Assembly: GCA_002344785.1 (NCBI GenBank)
Contig: DDUL01000005.1
Location: 1-42,509 of the forward strand
DNA: 42,509 nt
Source of the DNA: Bdellovibrionaceae bacterium UBA2339
GTDB taxonomy: Bacteria; Bdellovibrionota; Bdellovibrionia; Bdellovibrionales; JAMPXM01
Direction of reading: 5' to 3'
Positions 32,385-40,675 of the stretch are shown piece by piece. The translations under genes and the position numbers were made by a program. Numbering within the stretch: the first letter of the stretch is position 1; the number at the start of each line of letters is the position of its first letter. Under the pieces are notes generated by a model that saw only the letters and a program-made list of their open reading frames with translations, did no database searches and was not told the origin of the DNA.

Positions 32385-33422
32385 ATGAAGTCGAGGCCCA
32401 GTTGGTGGATTCCAGAATCAGAAATGACTCCTGAGTCGACCTACTTGAAGCGTCGAGAATTGTTGCGCGGACTGGGATTCATCGGCGCAAGCCAGCTCCT
32501 CAGCGGAGCCATCGGCGACTGGGCCGCTGACGCGACCGAGGCCTCGACTTCGGGGGCTTCGGCCTCTGTGCGTGAGTCAGGCTCGAGTCGCAGTCAGTCG
32601 GTGGAGGCACGGCGATATCCACGTGCGAAGAAATACGATCTTCAGGATCCTGAGCGACCCATCACGGAAGAGCGTTTGGTCACTTCACACAATAATTTTT
32701 ACGAGTTCTCCTTGCAGAAGTCGGAAGTCGCAGGTCTTGCCAAGAAGTGGACGCCGCCATCGCCTTGGAAGATTCAAGTCGCGGGACTTGTCGATCAGCC
32801 GATGGAGCTGGACCTTGAGGACATCATGAAGCGCGTGAAACTTGAAGAGCGCGTCTATCGATTTCGATGTGTCGAGGCTTGGTCGATGGTTGTTCCTTGG
32901 GGTGGATTTCAATTGCGCGATCTGGTGCAGATCTGCCGACCGAAGCCAGCGGCAAAGTTCGTGAAGTTTGTGACCTATCAAGATGAGCGTGCCATGCCCA
33001 ACATCAAGGGCATGCCTCATTATCCTTGGCCTTACACGGAGGGACTAAGCCTCGCCGAGGCTCAACACGAACTGACGTTTATGGCGACAGCGATCTACGG
33101 CAAAAATTTGCCGCAGCAAAACGGTGCTCCACTTCGATTGGTAGTGCCTTGGAAATATGGATTTAAAAGTATCAAGTCGATTCATCGAATCGAGTTCACC
33201 GACACTCAGCCGAAAACTCTTTGGGTGAGCTTAGCGCCTCAAGAGTACGGCTTTTTAGCGAACGTCAATCCTGAGGTGGATCATCCGCGCTGGACGCAAA
33301 AACGCGAAACACGATTAGACGGAAGCTTCTTTCCCAAGAAAATTCCAACCCTCATGTTCAACGGCTACGCCAATGAAGTGGCGACGCTCTACAAGGGCGT
33401 TGACCTCAAAAAGAATTACTAA
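32385..33422 (+). CDS. msrP: Periplasmic protein-methionine-sulfoxide reductase catalytic subunit MsrP
   Basis: 345 residues. A twin-arginine signal is present (KRRELLRGLGF at 22-32). The catalytic molybdopterin domain has YRFRCVEAWSMVVPW at 158-172 with molybdenum-ligand Cys162 and LPQQNGAPLRLVVPWKYGFKSIK further on. It repairs oxidised methionine in envelope proteins with electrons from MsrQ. The start is supported by GGGGAGAA. In most genomes msrP and msrQ are collinear; here they are divergent. Confidence 0.95.
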   Translation: MKSRPSWWIPESEMTPESTYLKRRELLRGLGFIGASQLLSGAIGDWAADATEASTSGASASVRESGSSRSQSVEARRYPRAKKYDLQDPERPITEERLVTSHNNFYEFSLQKSEVAGLAKKWTPPSPWKIQVAGLVDQPMELDLEDIMKRVKLEERVYRFRCVEAWSMVVPWGGFQLRDLVQICRPKPAAKFVKFVTYQDERAMPNIKGMPHYPWPYTEGLSLAEAQHELTFMATAIYGKNLPQQNGAPLRLVVPWKYGFKSIKSIHRIEFTDTQPKTLWVSLAPQEYGFLANVNPEVDHPRWTQKRETRLDGSFFPKKIPTLMFNGYANEVATLYKGVDLKKNY

Positions 33423-33434
33423 GCAGGTCAGAGA

Positions 33435-33452
33435 GCCAAACTACTTTTTGGC
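33435..33452. terminator. Small hairpin at the msrP/33441 convergent junction
   Basis: GCCAAA (33435-33440) pairs with TTTGGC (33447-33452). It lies across the stop of the minus-strand gene. On the plus strand only AGGATGAC follows, so the terminator call is weak. Confidence 0.25.
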
Positions 33453-33797
33453 AGGATGACTTTGGCCTTCGACGACTTCTTGGCCCGAATGTTTGCGCCA
33501 ATCGTAATCCTTGCTGGCGCGAAGCCGATCATCCCAAGCTTTCCACTTTTGCTCGCTGAATTGATGGCGAATGCGACCCTGAGCATCGAAGATCGCAGGA
33601 TCTTTACCGAAGAGAAAATCAAAGAGGAAGGCGAGCGGTCCGCCGACACGTCGGCGAAACATAGCGCCTGAAAAGCCAACTTTTGAATAGGTGCGACTTT
33701 GCGCGGCCAACTGCGCAGCTCCATGCGGAGTCGCGGCTGTTGAGCGTCCGTCACCCAAAGCTTGATTCAACAGGTCGGGTCGATCATTGCGATCCAT
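33441..33797 (-). CDS. Small hypothetical protein
   Basis: 118 residues, no signal peptide. A Phe-rich middle section (GPLAFLFDFLFGKD) is followed by a basic/aromatic C-terminus (FSEQKWKAWDDRLR, DYDWRKHSGQEVVEG). GGGAG 8 nt before the ATG at 33797 supports the start; the frame reaches 33833. Divergent from the O-methyltransferase gene at 33845. No family recognised. Confidence 0.6.
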   Translation of the reverse strand: MDRNDRPDLLNQALGDGRSTAATPHGAAQLAAQSRTYSKVGFSGAMFRRRVGGPLAFLFDFLFGKDPAIFDAQGRIRHQFSEQKWKAWDDRLRASKDYDWRKHSGQEVVEGQSHPAKK

Positions 33798-33844
33798 GCT
33801 CACTCCCTTTAAAGCTCTCCCAAACGCTAACATGGAGTCGATCG

Positions 33845-34528
33845 ATGGAGAAGGGCTTTGGCGCTGGACAAATTGAGCTTAAACACTATGCAGAGTCTGT
33901 CTTTCGTCCCGTCGATTCAAGTTTGGGCCGGATCGCTCAAAGCATTGCGACCTCGGGTCTGCCGCAAATTCAAGTTGGTCCGATGGATGGAAGGCATCTT
34001 GAGGTTTTAGCGCGCGCGTTGTCGCCGCAAATCGTCGTCGAGATCGGCACTTTAGGTGGTTATTCAGGCCTATGCCTCATGCGCGGCATTCGTCCGGGAG
34101 GACAATTCCACGGCTTTGAAAAGTCCGCGGCTCATGCCGAGTTGACTCGTCAAAATCTTCTGGCCGCTCAGGTTCAAGAAAAGCTCGCCGTCGAAGTTCA
34201 CATCACCGAAGGCGAAGCGCTGACGGAGTTGGCGAAATGGCCCAAAGATCGACGTGTGGACCTCGTGTTCATCGACGCGGATAAGGTGAGCTACTCGGCC
34301 TACTTGGATTGGGCGGCTCAGCATCTGCGCGTGGGGGGCGTGGTGTTGGGTGACAATACATTTGGTTGGGGCGATGTGGTTCGTGTGCCGCAGTTGACCG
34401 GGCAAGCCAAGGACACAGTTGGTGCTTTGGACCAGTTCAATCGTCGGCTTGCGGCTGATCCAAGATTCGTCAGCACGATCTGGCCCACGGCGGAAGGACT
34501 CACCATGGGAGTGAAGATTCGCGATTGA
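33845..34528 (+). CDS. O-methyltransferase (SAM-dependent, family 3 type)
   Basis: 227 residues with the class I methyltransferase order: VVEIGTLGGYSGLCLM (motif I), the acidic region GQFHGFEKS, VDLVFIDADKVSYSAYLDW (metal and substrate region) and LRVGGVVLGDNTFGWG. This fits catechol-O-methyltransferase-like bacterial enzymes that methylate caffeoyl-CoA-like or other hydroxylated substrates. The substrate is not known. The ATG at 33845 is the start; 54 upstream codons overlap the divergent gene. Confidence 0.9.
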   Translation: MEKGFGAGQIELKHYAESVFRPVDSSLGRIAQSIATSGLPQIQVGPMDGRHLEVLARALSPQIVVEIGTLGGYSGLCLMRGIRPGGQFHGFEKSAAHAELTRQNLLAAQVQEKLAVEVHITEGEALTELAKWPKDRRVDLVFIDADKVSYSAYLDWAAQHLRVGGVVLGDNTFGWGDVVRVPQLTGQAKDTVGALDQFNRRLAADPRFVSTIWPTAEGLTMGVKIRD

Positions 34529-34538
34529 TGCGCTCAGC

Positions 34539-34763
34539 TCAGCGAAGTTGAGTGTCGATGCCGAACACGGCGTAGAACATACGAAGCGCAAAGCCCAGTG
34601 CGGCTAAGCCAAACACGGCGCCTGCAATTTTCAAGTCGGCGGCGACTTCGCTCGCCAGGCCAAGTTGCACTTGCAGATCAAATGCGCTGCTCAGGCCAAT
34701 GAGTCCTGCGATCATCAAGGCGCAGGCACCAATGAAAAATGTGATTCGACTGATGAGATTCAT
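34539..34763 (-). CDS. Small two-helix membrane protein
   Basis: 74 residues, with hydrophobic segments at about 8-27 and 45-64. AGGAG lies 8 nt before the ATG at 34763. No family recognised. It is probably co-transcribed with the small exported protein upstream, 34 nt away. Confidence 0.6.
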   Translation of the reverse strand: MNLISRITFFIGACALMIAGLIGLSSAFDLQVQLGLASEVAADLKIAGAVFGLAALGFALRMFYAVFGIDTQLR

Positions 34764-34797
34764 TGTGACTCTCCTGGTTTGAAATCAAATTTCGGGC

Positions 34798-35103
34798 TTA
34801 GGACTCGCAACGTAAATTGGCGCAGGTATCGATGATGTCAAGGCCGGAGGACTCGTCGGGTGAGCGGCCCGTCTTCGATTGATGGAGTCGAGAGTGTCGT
34901 TCAAAACATTGTGTGGCCGCATCTTCAAACGCGGCCTCGGCAGAGCGACCTTTGCCAATGATCGTGCCGACATCTGTGGTCTCCACACGACATGTGCTTC
35001 TGCCCTTGGCGGCATGAGCTTCGGGAGCTGTGAGGATTCCCGTAGCCCCCAGCAATAGGGCCGCAATCATCAGGAAATTCTTGGTCTTCGATGTTGCTCG
35101 CAT
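34798..35103 (-). CDS. Small exported Cys-containing hypothetical protein
   Basis: 101 residues with a signal peptide (LMIAALLLGATGILTAPEAHA) leaving a mature part of about 70 residues with four Cys (STCRVET, ATQCFER, DTCANLRC), enough for two disulfides. The start is ATG 35103 with GCGAGGA upstream. No family recognised. Same strand as the small membrane protein gene downstream. Confidence 0.6.
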   Translation of the reverse strand: MRATSKTKNFLMIAALLLGATGILTAPEAHAAKGRSTCRVETTDVGTIIGKGRSAEAAFEDAATQCFERHSRLHQSKTGRSPDESSGLDIIDTCANLRCES

Positions 35104-35230
35104 GGGATCATCCTCGCTTTCCAGTTGACCGAAGTGTGGTCCAACCTTGCTCTCAAGTCAGAGCATGGCCGAGGCCAGCTGATAACGAAGCATTGCGATT
35201 TGGCGTGGGCTTGGGCCAGGATAGGAACAA

Positions 35231-35236
35231 AGGAGG
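35231..35236 (+). promoter_or_regulatory. Ribosome binding site deciding the GTG start at 35245
   Basis: AGGAGG lies 8 nt before the GTG of the Cys-rich gene; this justifies a non-ATG start. Confidence 0.75.
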
Positions 35237-35244
35237 CCTAACAG

Positions 35245-35955
35245 GTGTCAAAGCCTTCGACAGTGCTGCCGGCCGACTCGCCTATTGAATTGAGCGAGGC
35301 CTACGGCTCTTACCCCCAACTTTGGATGAAACGACCGTATTGGCCTGTGAATTTGCGGCATGATTTGAATTTGAATTGTGCCAACTGCCGCATGCTTAAT
35401 GTGGGGGATGGGCATAAGGAAAGTCTCGCAGTTTGGCCGAGGCGGGACTGGGGCCCCTTTCTCCCGCAGGTGAAATGCTGCGCTCATCAGCCGTATTGGC
35501 CGAATTATCTTTTGGGTGCAGCCCTGCATGATGCGAATGGTTCGGGGCATTCGCACTTAGCAGTCTTGTTGGAGCAATCCGAACTCACGCCTTGGGGTGC
35601 GCGGCCTTTGCCGAAGCGGCGAACCGCCGAGGCCAGATCAGGCCAATGTGGATATGGACAAGACTTGGAACTGGCTTGTCCAATGCTCACACGAGAAGGG
35701 CAGTGTTCGGCGTGGAGATTTCGACCGGCGACTTGTAGCACCTACGTCTGTCAATCCGCTCACGCCGTTTCGGGATTGGCGGCTTGGCGTGAATATGAGG
35801 GTCGACTTGTGGCCTGGGAGTCTGAACTTGCCCACCAGCTCGTTTGGCAATTGGGTTACACAAATGATGATCTGCGAGAATCTTTGTCGCACTCAGAAGC
35901 TTTGAACATTTACAGGCGTTGCCATGAACTCCTACGTTCGGGTTGGGCGCCATGA
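35245..35955 (+). CDS. Cys-rich hypothetical protein, possible metal or Fe-S binding
   Basis: 236 residues with ten Cys: Cys45-x2-Cys48, Cys78-Cys79, Cys135, Cys145, Cys154, Cys164, Cys169 and Cys226. The sequence QCGYGQDLELACP with RPATCSTYVC looks like Cys-rich metal-binding families of the YkgJ kind, though the exact family is unsure. No signal peptide. A GTG start with AGGAGG 8 nt upstream. The sufE gene begins 52 bp downstream on the same strand, so co-transcription is likely. Confidence 0.7.
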   Translation: MSKPSTVLPADSPIELSEAYGSYPQLWMKRPYWPVNLRHDLNLNCANCRMLNVGDGHKESLAVWPRRDWGPFLPQVKCCAHQPYWPNYLLGAALHDANGSGHSHLAVLLEQSELTPWGARPLPKRRTAEARSGQCGYGQDLELACPMLTREGQCSAWRFRPATCSTYVCQSAHAVSGLAAWREYEGRLVAWESELAHQLVWQLGYTNDDLRESLSHSEALNIYRRCHELLRSGWAP

Positions 35956-36007
35956 ACTTTGATCTGATTCTTTGACCCCTCACGGGCAAGCATGGAAGAA
36001 AGTGGCC

Positions 36008-36475
36008 ATGACAGGATCTTCGTCACATTCAGTTCGATCCGTGGCCGAGCGCATGAGCGCCATTGTGAATGAGTTTGCTGCGGACGCGGAATGGGAAGCC
36101 AAATACGCACGCGTGATTCAAAAAGGTAAAGCCTTAGCCGAACTTCCTGCGGCCTATCGCGATGAGAAATTCAAAGTGAAGGGCTGTCAAAGTCAGGTGT
36201 GGCTTCACGCCGAACTCTCGCCGGAAGGGCGCATGCGCTTACATGGTGATTCAGATGCCGTTATCGTTCGCGGCTTGGTTGCGTGCTTGATTGAAGTCTA
36301 TGGCGATGCCAAGCCCAGTGAGATTCTGGCGAGTTCGCCGAACTTCCTCAAGGACATCGGCTTTGATTCACATCTCAGTCCCAGTCGCGCCAATGGACTT
36401 CATGCCATGGTGAAGCAGATCTACCTTTACGCCGCAGCTTTTGATGCCTTGGCGCGTTCGGGTTCACCGCGGTAA
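36008..36475 (+). CDS. sufE: SufE family cysteine desulfuration protein
   Basis: 155 residues. FKVKGCQSQVWLH at 55-67 contains the persulfide-accepting Cys60 of the SufE/CsdE loop. SufE takes sulfur from SufS and passes it to the Fe-S scaffold. The ATG at 36008 has a purine-rich region (GGAAGAAA) upstream; the frame is open from a TTG at 35972. No sufS or sufBCD genes lie in the window. The neighbour upstream is the Cys-rich protein. Confidence 0.9.
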   Translation: MTGSSSHSVRSVAERMSAIVNEFAADAEWEAKYARVIQKGKALAELPAAYRDEKFKVKGCQSQVWLHAELSPEGRMRLHGDSDAVIVRGLVACLIEVYGDAKPSEILASSPNFLKDIGFDSHLSPSRANGLHAMVKQIYLYAAAFDALARSGSPR

Positions 36476-36498
36476 AGCCTGAATCGCCCGCCTGAATC

Positions 36499-36514
36499 GA
36501 CCAAGAGATTGGTC
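36499..36514. terminator. Hairpin with GNRA-type loop at sufE/extensin-like convergence
   Basis: A perfect 6-bp stem GACCAA / TTGGTC with a GAGA loop, 23 bp past the sufE stop. There is no T-run. It is probably a weak bidirectional terminator or 3' stabiliser. Confidence 0.35.
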
Positions 36515-36564
36515 AAATGAGTCTTCCGAGCTGAGCGTCCAGCGTGAAACATAATCGCTTGCGG

Positions 36565-37467
36565 TTAGATGTCCCAAGTCGGTGTCGGGAAGGGCTTCAC
36601 TTCGTCATCCGTCAAATTGAAGCCGCGAGTGTTAGGACAAAACGGCATGGACACATGAATGTGTCGCCGATGATCGCGATCTTCCCAAGCGATTGTTCCG
36701 AGAGGCTGTCCACTTCGCCGTCGAGGGCAGCCGCGGCTTCGATGAATCTCGCCGAAGCATTGGCGGAGCTTCACATAGAACTTTCGTTCGCGACTCGAAG
36801 GTGATTGTACAGCTCGAAGGTAGTCCATGGTGACGGCGTCAAGCCCTTTGGGGTACGCGGTGATCCGCGCGATGTCGATGGCGCGTCCGACGGCATGCAA
36901 GGATGCTCGACCATGATTGTCGTCAGCCATCACGCCTCTGTGGATGAGACTGATGCGATCCGTGTTGGGCAATCCGATGCTTCTCAAGCCTTGATTCACA
37001 CAACCGACAAGCTGTCGCTGCATGAATACCAAAAACTCTGAGGCCATCCCTCGAGCCGTTGTACATCGTGCCCCTTCGTAATTGCCGCGAACGATGCCGC
37101 TACATTCGTTCCATGACGTTGAATAGATCGGCTCGCCGGACGGTGTGTAACCAAATGGACGCTGACGGCGCTGAAACTCACTCTCGGTCAATTCTTCGGG
37201 TTCAAATTCAAGGTTGATCACCTGATCACCAATTTGAATCAGGGGAATGTCCTCGATGATTTTGATTTCTTCTTCTTCGGGTTGAGGTGGGGAAAGTTGA
37301 GGGAGTCTTTCGATCAAAGGTGCGGACACGATGAGGTTGGCGTTGGCGTGGGCCTCGGGAAGGTTGGCTTCGCTCATCATCCCGACGACCGCAGCACCCG
37401 CGAACAGAATGAGCTTGATCTGACGGCTTTGAGTGAAGAGCTGAGAAACGCGAAAGCGAGATTTCAT
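36565..37467 (-). CDS. Exported extensin-like D-Ala-D-Ala carboxypeptidase/M15-type peptidase
   Basis: 300 residues. Signal peptide residues 1-42, an acidic Pro-rich spacer (QPEEEEIKIIEDIP) and a C-terminal domain with SLHAVGRAIDIA at 189-200 (the SxHxxGxAxD of M15-type zinc peptidases: His191, Asp198) and HRRHIHVSMP at 266-275 (His269, His271). This is the extensin-like/VanY-related set that cleaves peptidoglycan stem peptides. GGAGG 6 nt before the ATG at 37467 sets the start. It is 69 bp downstream of the exported unknown at 37537 on the same strand, possibly one operon. Confidence 0.8.
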   Translation of the reverse strand: MKSRFRVSQLFTQSRQIKLILFAGAAVVGMMSEANLPEAHANANLIVSAPLIERLPQLSPPQPEEEEIKIIEDIPLIQIGDQVINLEFEPEELTESEFQRRQRPFGYTPSGEPIYSTSWNECSGIVRGNYEGARCTTARGMASEFLVFMQRQLVGCVNQGLRSIGLPNTDRISLIHRGVMADDNHGRASLHAVGRAIDIARITAYPKGLDAVTMDYLRAVQSPSSRERKFYVKLRQCFGEIHRSRGCPRRRSGQPLGTIAWEDRDHRRHIHVSMPFCPNTRGFNLTDDEVKPFPTPTWDI

Positions 37468-37536
37468 CGTGAACCTCCGAGGCGATTGAATTCCCTAAAG
37501 CGAGTTGGCATTGAGCGAGTCCTGCGTCTTGTGTTC

Positions 37537-38589
37537 TTAGTATCCTGGGGGCACGACCAGTAGGCCCGAGCGATAGAGTTCCACATTGGTCCAGCGAGGC
37601 GCGTAGCCGTGTCGTTGCCCGAGCAGAGGATTGAACTCGCCCATTTCAATATTGTCGAAAGCACCCAAGCGTCGCGTGCTGTGAGCTTCAACCACACGTC
37701 CGAAACTTCCGGGAAACACATGATAGCCAAGATGTGCGATCGCGACGAAGAAGGGTGTGGCTTTGAAGCTAGCGGGTGGACGAGTGCCAAAGCCCACTAA
37801 AGTCTGACGATCATCCACCGGTACTGTGTAGTAGCGACTTCGGCGCATGACAGAATTGTAAGTGGCGACGTGCTGGCCTCGTTTTGGATCGTGGGGCTTT
37901 TCCGGCACTGTACGTTTCCAGATTTCATTTTCTTCGGCGTCCCACTGCGCGTTCTGCGAGGGATCTGGGTTCCAATAAAGACTGCGCCAGCCAAGATCTA
38001 TCAATGCCAGCTGAAGCTCGTGACCAAACCAGTTTACTGAGCCTGTGCGCGGATCTTTTCGTCCCACCCAAGCTTCAAGCTTCTGCCAAGTCGTCGTTTG
38101 TCCGGTCTGTTGAAAGGCTTGCTCGAGGCATCGGAGAGTCATGGTGATGCAGGCCGTGCTCTCCATCTGAGGTGCTCCCTCATCGATGGCGCGTTGGCTG
38201 AGATTGGGAAAGTTCTGGCGAAGAGTGGCTTTGCGCACATCAACGCGGTGGTAGTTCTTTCCGTAATGACGATTGCCGTAGTACTTCGCAAATCCGTAGC
38301 GTCTTTGAAATTCGACGTGCGTTGACCACACGCTGTTGATGCATTGGGCGGAGAGCTGAGCCAGTTGTGGAGAGAGCTGTCGATGTCGTTCGATTTCCTC
38401 GGCCGTGAATCCGGCGCCACTCACAGCTGCACTTGCGGGGGCTTGTGTGCTGATCAGGACGCCAATTTGCGTGCAAAACAGTAAGCTAATTTGCGCGCAT
38501 AGTGAGAGGAAGACTTTCGTGATCGGTCGTTGAGGATGCGGCACGGTTGCGTTGAGTTGGTTAGGTTGGAGAGTGTGAGTGTCCGACAT
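37537..38589 (-). CDS. Exported hypothetical protein
   Basis: 350 residues. Signal peptide with core VFLSLCAQISLLFCTQIGVL ending in ASAA. The mature part is soluble-looking, rich in Trp, Tyr and Arg (GFAKYYGNRHYGKNYHR, QHVATYNSVMRRSRYY, YHVFPGSFGRVVEAHS, with a possible Cys-His set). No family recognised. AAGGAAG before ATG 38589 gives the start; the frame is open to 38739. Upstream gene of the extensin-like peptidase. Confidence 0.7.
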   Translation of the reverse strand: MSDTHTLQPNQLNATVPHPQRPITKVFLSLCAQISLLFCTQIGVLISTQAPASAAVSGAGFTAEEIERHRQLSPQLAQLSAQCINSVWSTHVEFQRRYGFAKYYGNRHYGKNYHRVDVRKATLRQNFPNLSQRAIDEGAPQMESTACITMTLRCLEQAFQQTGQTTTWQKLEAWVGRKDPRTGSVNWFGHELQLALIDLGWRSLYWNPDPSQNAQWDAEENEIWKRTVPEKPHDPKRGQHVATYNSVMRRSRYYTVPVDDRQTLVGFGTRPPASFKATPFFVAIAHLGYHVFPGSFGRVVEAHSTRRLGAFDNIEMGEFNPLLGQRHGYAPRWTNVELYRSGLLVVPPGY

Positions 38590-39028
38590 GAGTCTTCCTT
38601 CTGCGGCGATCCGCAATCGGCCCAATTCGAGAGAAGGCCGGTGTTCCAAATCGAAGTGACGAGCGAAAAGGCTGAATTTGTGGCGATGATGTTGATCGCG
38701 ATGCAGTGGCCAGGATGCAGTGGCCAGGATGATGGGCAAAACTCAGCCCAAGTTCCGGAGAACTGAAGCAGGCCTAGTTTTGATTTGCCGAGGGCGAGCT
38801 CGGTAAATTGAGGCATAGCCGACAAATTCGGCGTTGAACTTCGCATTTGCGAAAATGGTCTAGGGCGCAAGTCCAGTCGAGGTGACAGCTGAGGCCTTGG
38901 CATGGCTTGCGCGGCTGCCTCACTTTGACAAATTCGCAAGGCAGTTTGATTCTGGATTTGAGATCGCCAGCCAGTTCTTTTGCGAGCTGACCAAGCCAGA
39001 TCGGCTCTACAGTCAGGAGTTTCGCCAA
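38590..39028. other. Non-coding gap before the TIGR02147 gene, with a 14-bp tandem duplication
   Basis: No gene is supported in these 439 bp. A perfect 14-bp tandem pair, ATGCAGTGGCCAGG, lies at 38701-38714 and 38715-38728. Frames open here have no good start or recognisable protein. An in-frame GTG at 38882 extends the downstream gene upstream and cannot be ruled out. Confidence 0.5.
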
Positions 39029-40000
39029 GTGAAGACGTCCAAGCCGAAGCGAAATTCTTCAGCTGGCAGGGTGCCGGCAAAAGGCGATGGATCGGTTGTC
39101 GAGGTGGGCACGGTCCCAGTGAATTCTTCAGCGCCTTTAAAGCTCGCGCCGAATGGCTTTGAGAACTTACTCAACTCAAGCGATGAAATGGCGTTTCTGC
39201 GCTTTTACTTGGAGGTTGGCCGAGCGCAAGGCGAATCCGCCTCAGCTCTGGCGGCTCGCGCTGGATTCAAGTCTTCGGGTCACATCTCCGATCTCCTAGC
39301 TCATCGCCGGCAATTGACGTTAAAGAGCTTGGATCGTCTGGCGCGCTCACTGCGTTTACCCGAGCTTTATCAGCAGTACTTTGTGGTCTTGGCCCGACGC
39401 TCAAAGCCGGAGCAACTCGCGGAAGGCCAAGCTGTGTCCGTGGTCGAAGCCGAACATCGACGTTTGCGTTCTCGGCTTCGCGAAGATCTCGATGGTCCCC
39501 GCAAGGAAGAAGAGGGACAGCAAATTGTATCGTCGTTGGCGACCTTTGTTCTCTTTGCGGCGCTTGAGCCCAATCGAGGCTTAACGCTTGCGGAACTGCG
39601 CGATCGAAGTGGTTTGAGTCATGAGGTTTTGCAAGCGGAGCTGAGTAAGTTGATGCAGCTCAAACTCACTTATGAATTCGATGGCAAGATTTTCTGCCAA
39701 CAAGAACGATTTCAGTTCATGGGCGAGAGTTTCTCCCGCTCGTTCAAGGCCTGTTTTGTCGAGGCGGGAGAGCTGATGCTCAAAAGGGCCAGGGTGATGG
39801 AAGAACATCCAACTGACTTATTTATGTACACCTCGTTTCTGGTGCCCCGAAATATACGCCGCTCCCTGCAAGGTAAAATCCAGTCCCTCATTCTTGCAGA
39901 GCTGGACCGGGAGCAGCCGGATTCGGGAGATGAAGTGGCGCATTTGATCTTCTCGGTGATGACGGCCAGGCCGCCTGACAACGGGTCGAAGGAGAGTTGA
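39029..40000 (+). CDS. TIGR02147 family protein (helix-turn-helix regulator-like)
   Basis: 323 residues. A basic, Ser-rich start is followed by EMAFLRFYLEVGRAQG, then SALAARAGFKSSGHISDLLAHRRQLTLKSLDRLARSLRLPELYQQYF, the HTH region of the TIGR02147 family (about 60-120), and a helical C-terminal DUF4423-like domain (about 130-310). The family is largely restricted to Bdellovibrio-like bacteria and Fibrobacter and its role is unknown; DNA binding is inferred. CAGGAG 9 nt upstream favours GTG 39029; the frame is open from GTG 38882. The next gene begins 3 nt after its stop, so the two are co-transcribed. Confidence 0.8.
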   Translation: MKTSKPKRNSSAGRVPAKGDGSVVEVGTVPVNSSAPLKLAPNGFENLLNSSDEMAFLRFYLEVGRAQGESASALAARAGFKSSGHISDLLAHRRQLTLKSLDRLARSLRLPELYQQYFVVLARRSKPEQLAEGQAVSVVEAEHRRLRSRLREDLDGPRKEEEGQQIVSSLATFVLFAALEPNRGLTLAELRDRSGLSHEVLQAELSKLMQLKLTYEFDGKIFCQQERFQFMGESFSRSFKACFVEAGELMLKRARVMEEHPTDLFMYTSFLVPRNIRRSLQGKIQSLILAELDREQPDSGDEVAHLIFSVMTARPPDNGSKES

Positions 40001-40003
40001 CGG

Positions 40004-40570
40004 ATGAAACGTCGAATTGAACTCAAGTCCATCACTCAGGTTCTGAATATGGTCTTCATGGCCAGCGCCTTGGCGGTGTATTTTGCGTTGGCGTTTACGA
40101 CGCCAGCTTCAGCGCGCAACCCGGAAGTCTCAATGCCCGAACCTGAGCCGCGGGTGAGAATCAATCCGCCGGTGACGCCGTTTCCCTACGCAGGGCCGGT
40201 GCATCGCCAAGATTTGTTCAAGATTTTTAGGAACCTTGAGGACGTGTCGCGCGTCGAAGATCTGTCGAAGTGTAGCAACTTTGTGATCTTCAATTTGCGC
40301 GAGCGCATGGGAGATTCGGAACTGCAGCGACAAGTCTTCCGTGATCTCGAAAGAATCTTCCGCCAGCGACAGCGTACCTATACGCAAGAGCAGTTTTTTG
40401 GTGATCGCGCGATCATGGTGGAATTTGAGCGCGAGTTCACAGCTGAACAGCGTCAGAAGCTCTTCGATGAGCTTCGCAAGAAGTACAAGAATTCCGTCAC
40501 GCTCAAAAAGTGCGAGCCGCCGCCCGACACCGTAAATCGCGGCACGGGTTCGAATCAGCCTCCGCCTTGA
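40004..40570 (+). CDS. Exported small protein coupled to the TIGR02147 gene
   Basis: 188 residues. Signal peptide (hydrophobic core about 15-35, ending PASA), Pro-rich N-terminus of the mature part, then a charged helical region (RERMGDSELQRQVFRDLERI, RQRQRTYTQEQ). Two Cys (KCSN, KKCE). No family recognised. The regulator gene ends 3 nt before it and GGAGAG lies before its ATG. Gene order suggests the regulator controls it or the two form a sensing pair, which is inference. Confidence 0.75.
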   Translation: MKRRIELKSITQVLNMVFMASALAVYFALAFTTPASARNPEVSMPEPEPRVRINPPVTPFPYAGPVHRQDLFKIFRNLEDVSRVEDLSKCSNFVIFNLRERMGDSELQRQVFRDLERIFRQRQRTYTQEQFFGDRAIMVEFEREFTAEQRQKLFDELRKKYKNSVTLKKCEPPPDTVNRGTGSNQPPP

Positions 40571-40596
40571 AGAAACTATTTTCTGAATTGAGATTT

Positions 40597-40627
40597 GATC
40601 ATCCCTGCGCGCTTGGCGGGGATGATC
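40597..40627. terminator. Hairpin between the convergent exported-protein and yebC genes
   Basis: A perfect 9-bp stem GATCATCCC / GGGATGATC with a 13-nt loop lies in the 105-bp convergent gap. T-runs are weak on both sides, but the position fits a shared terminator. Confidence 0.55.
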
Positions 40628-40675
40628 CGGTCTGTTGAGTCAGTCGGAGCGAGAATTTCAATTCAGATCGGTGAA

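Noticed and set aside
38530..38766. Short plus-strand frame overlapping the exported-protein gene
   Set aside because: No ribosome site, no recognised sequence and mostly antisense to a supported gene.
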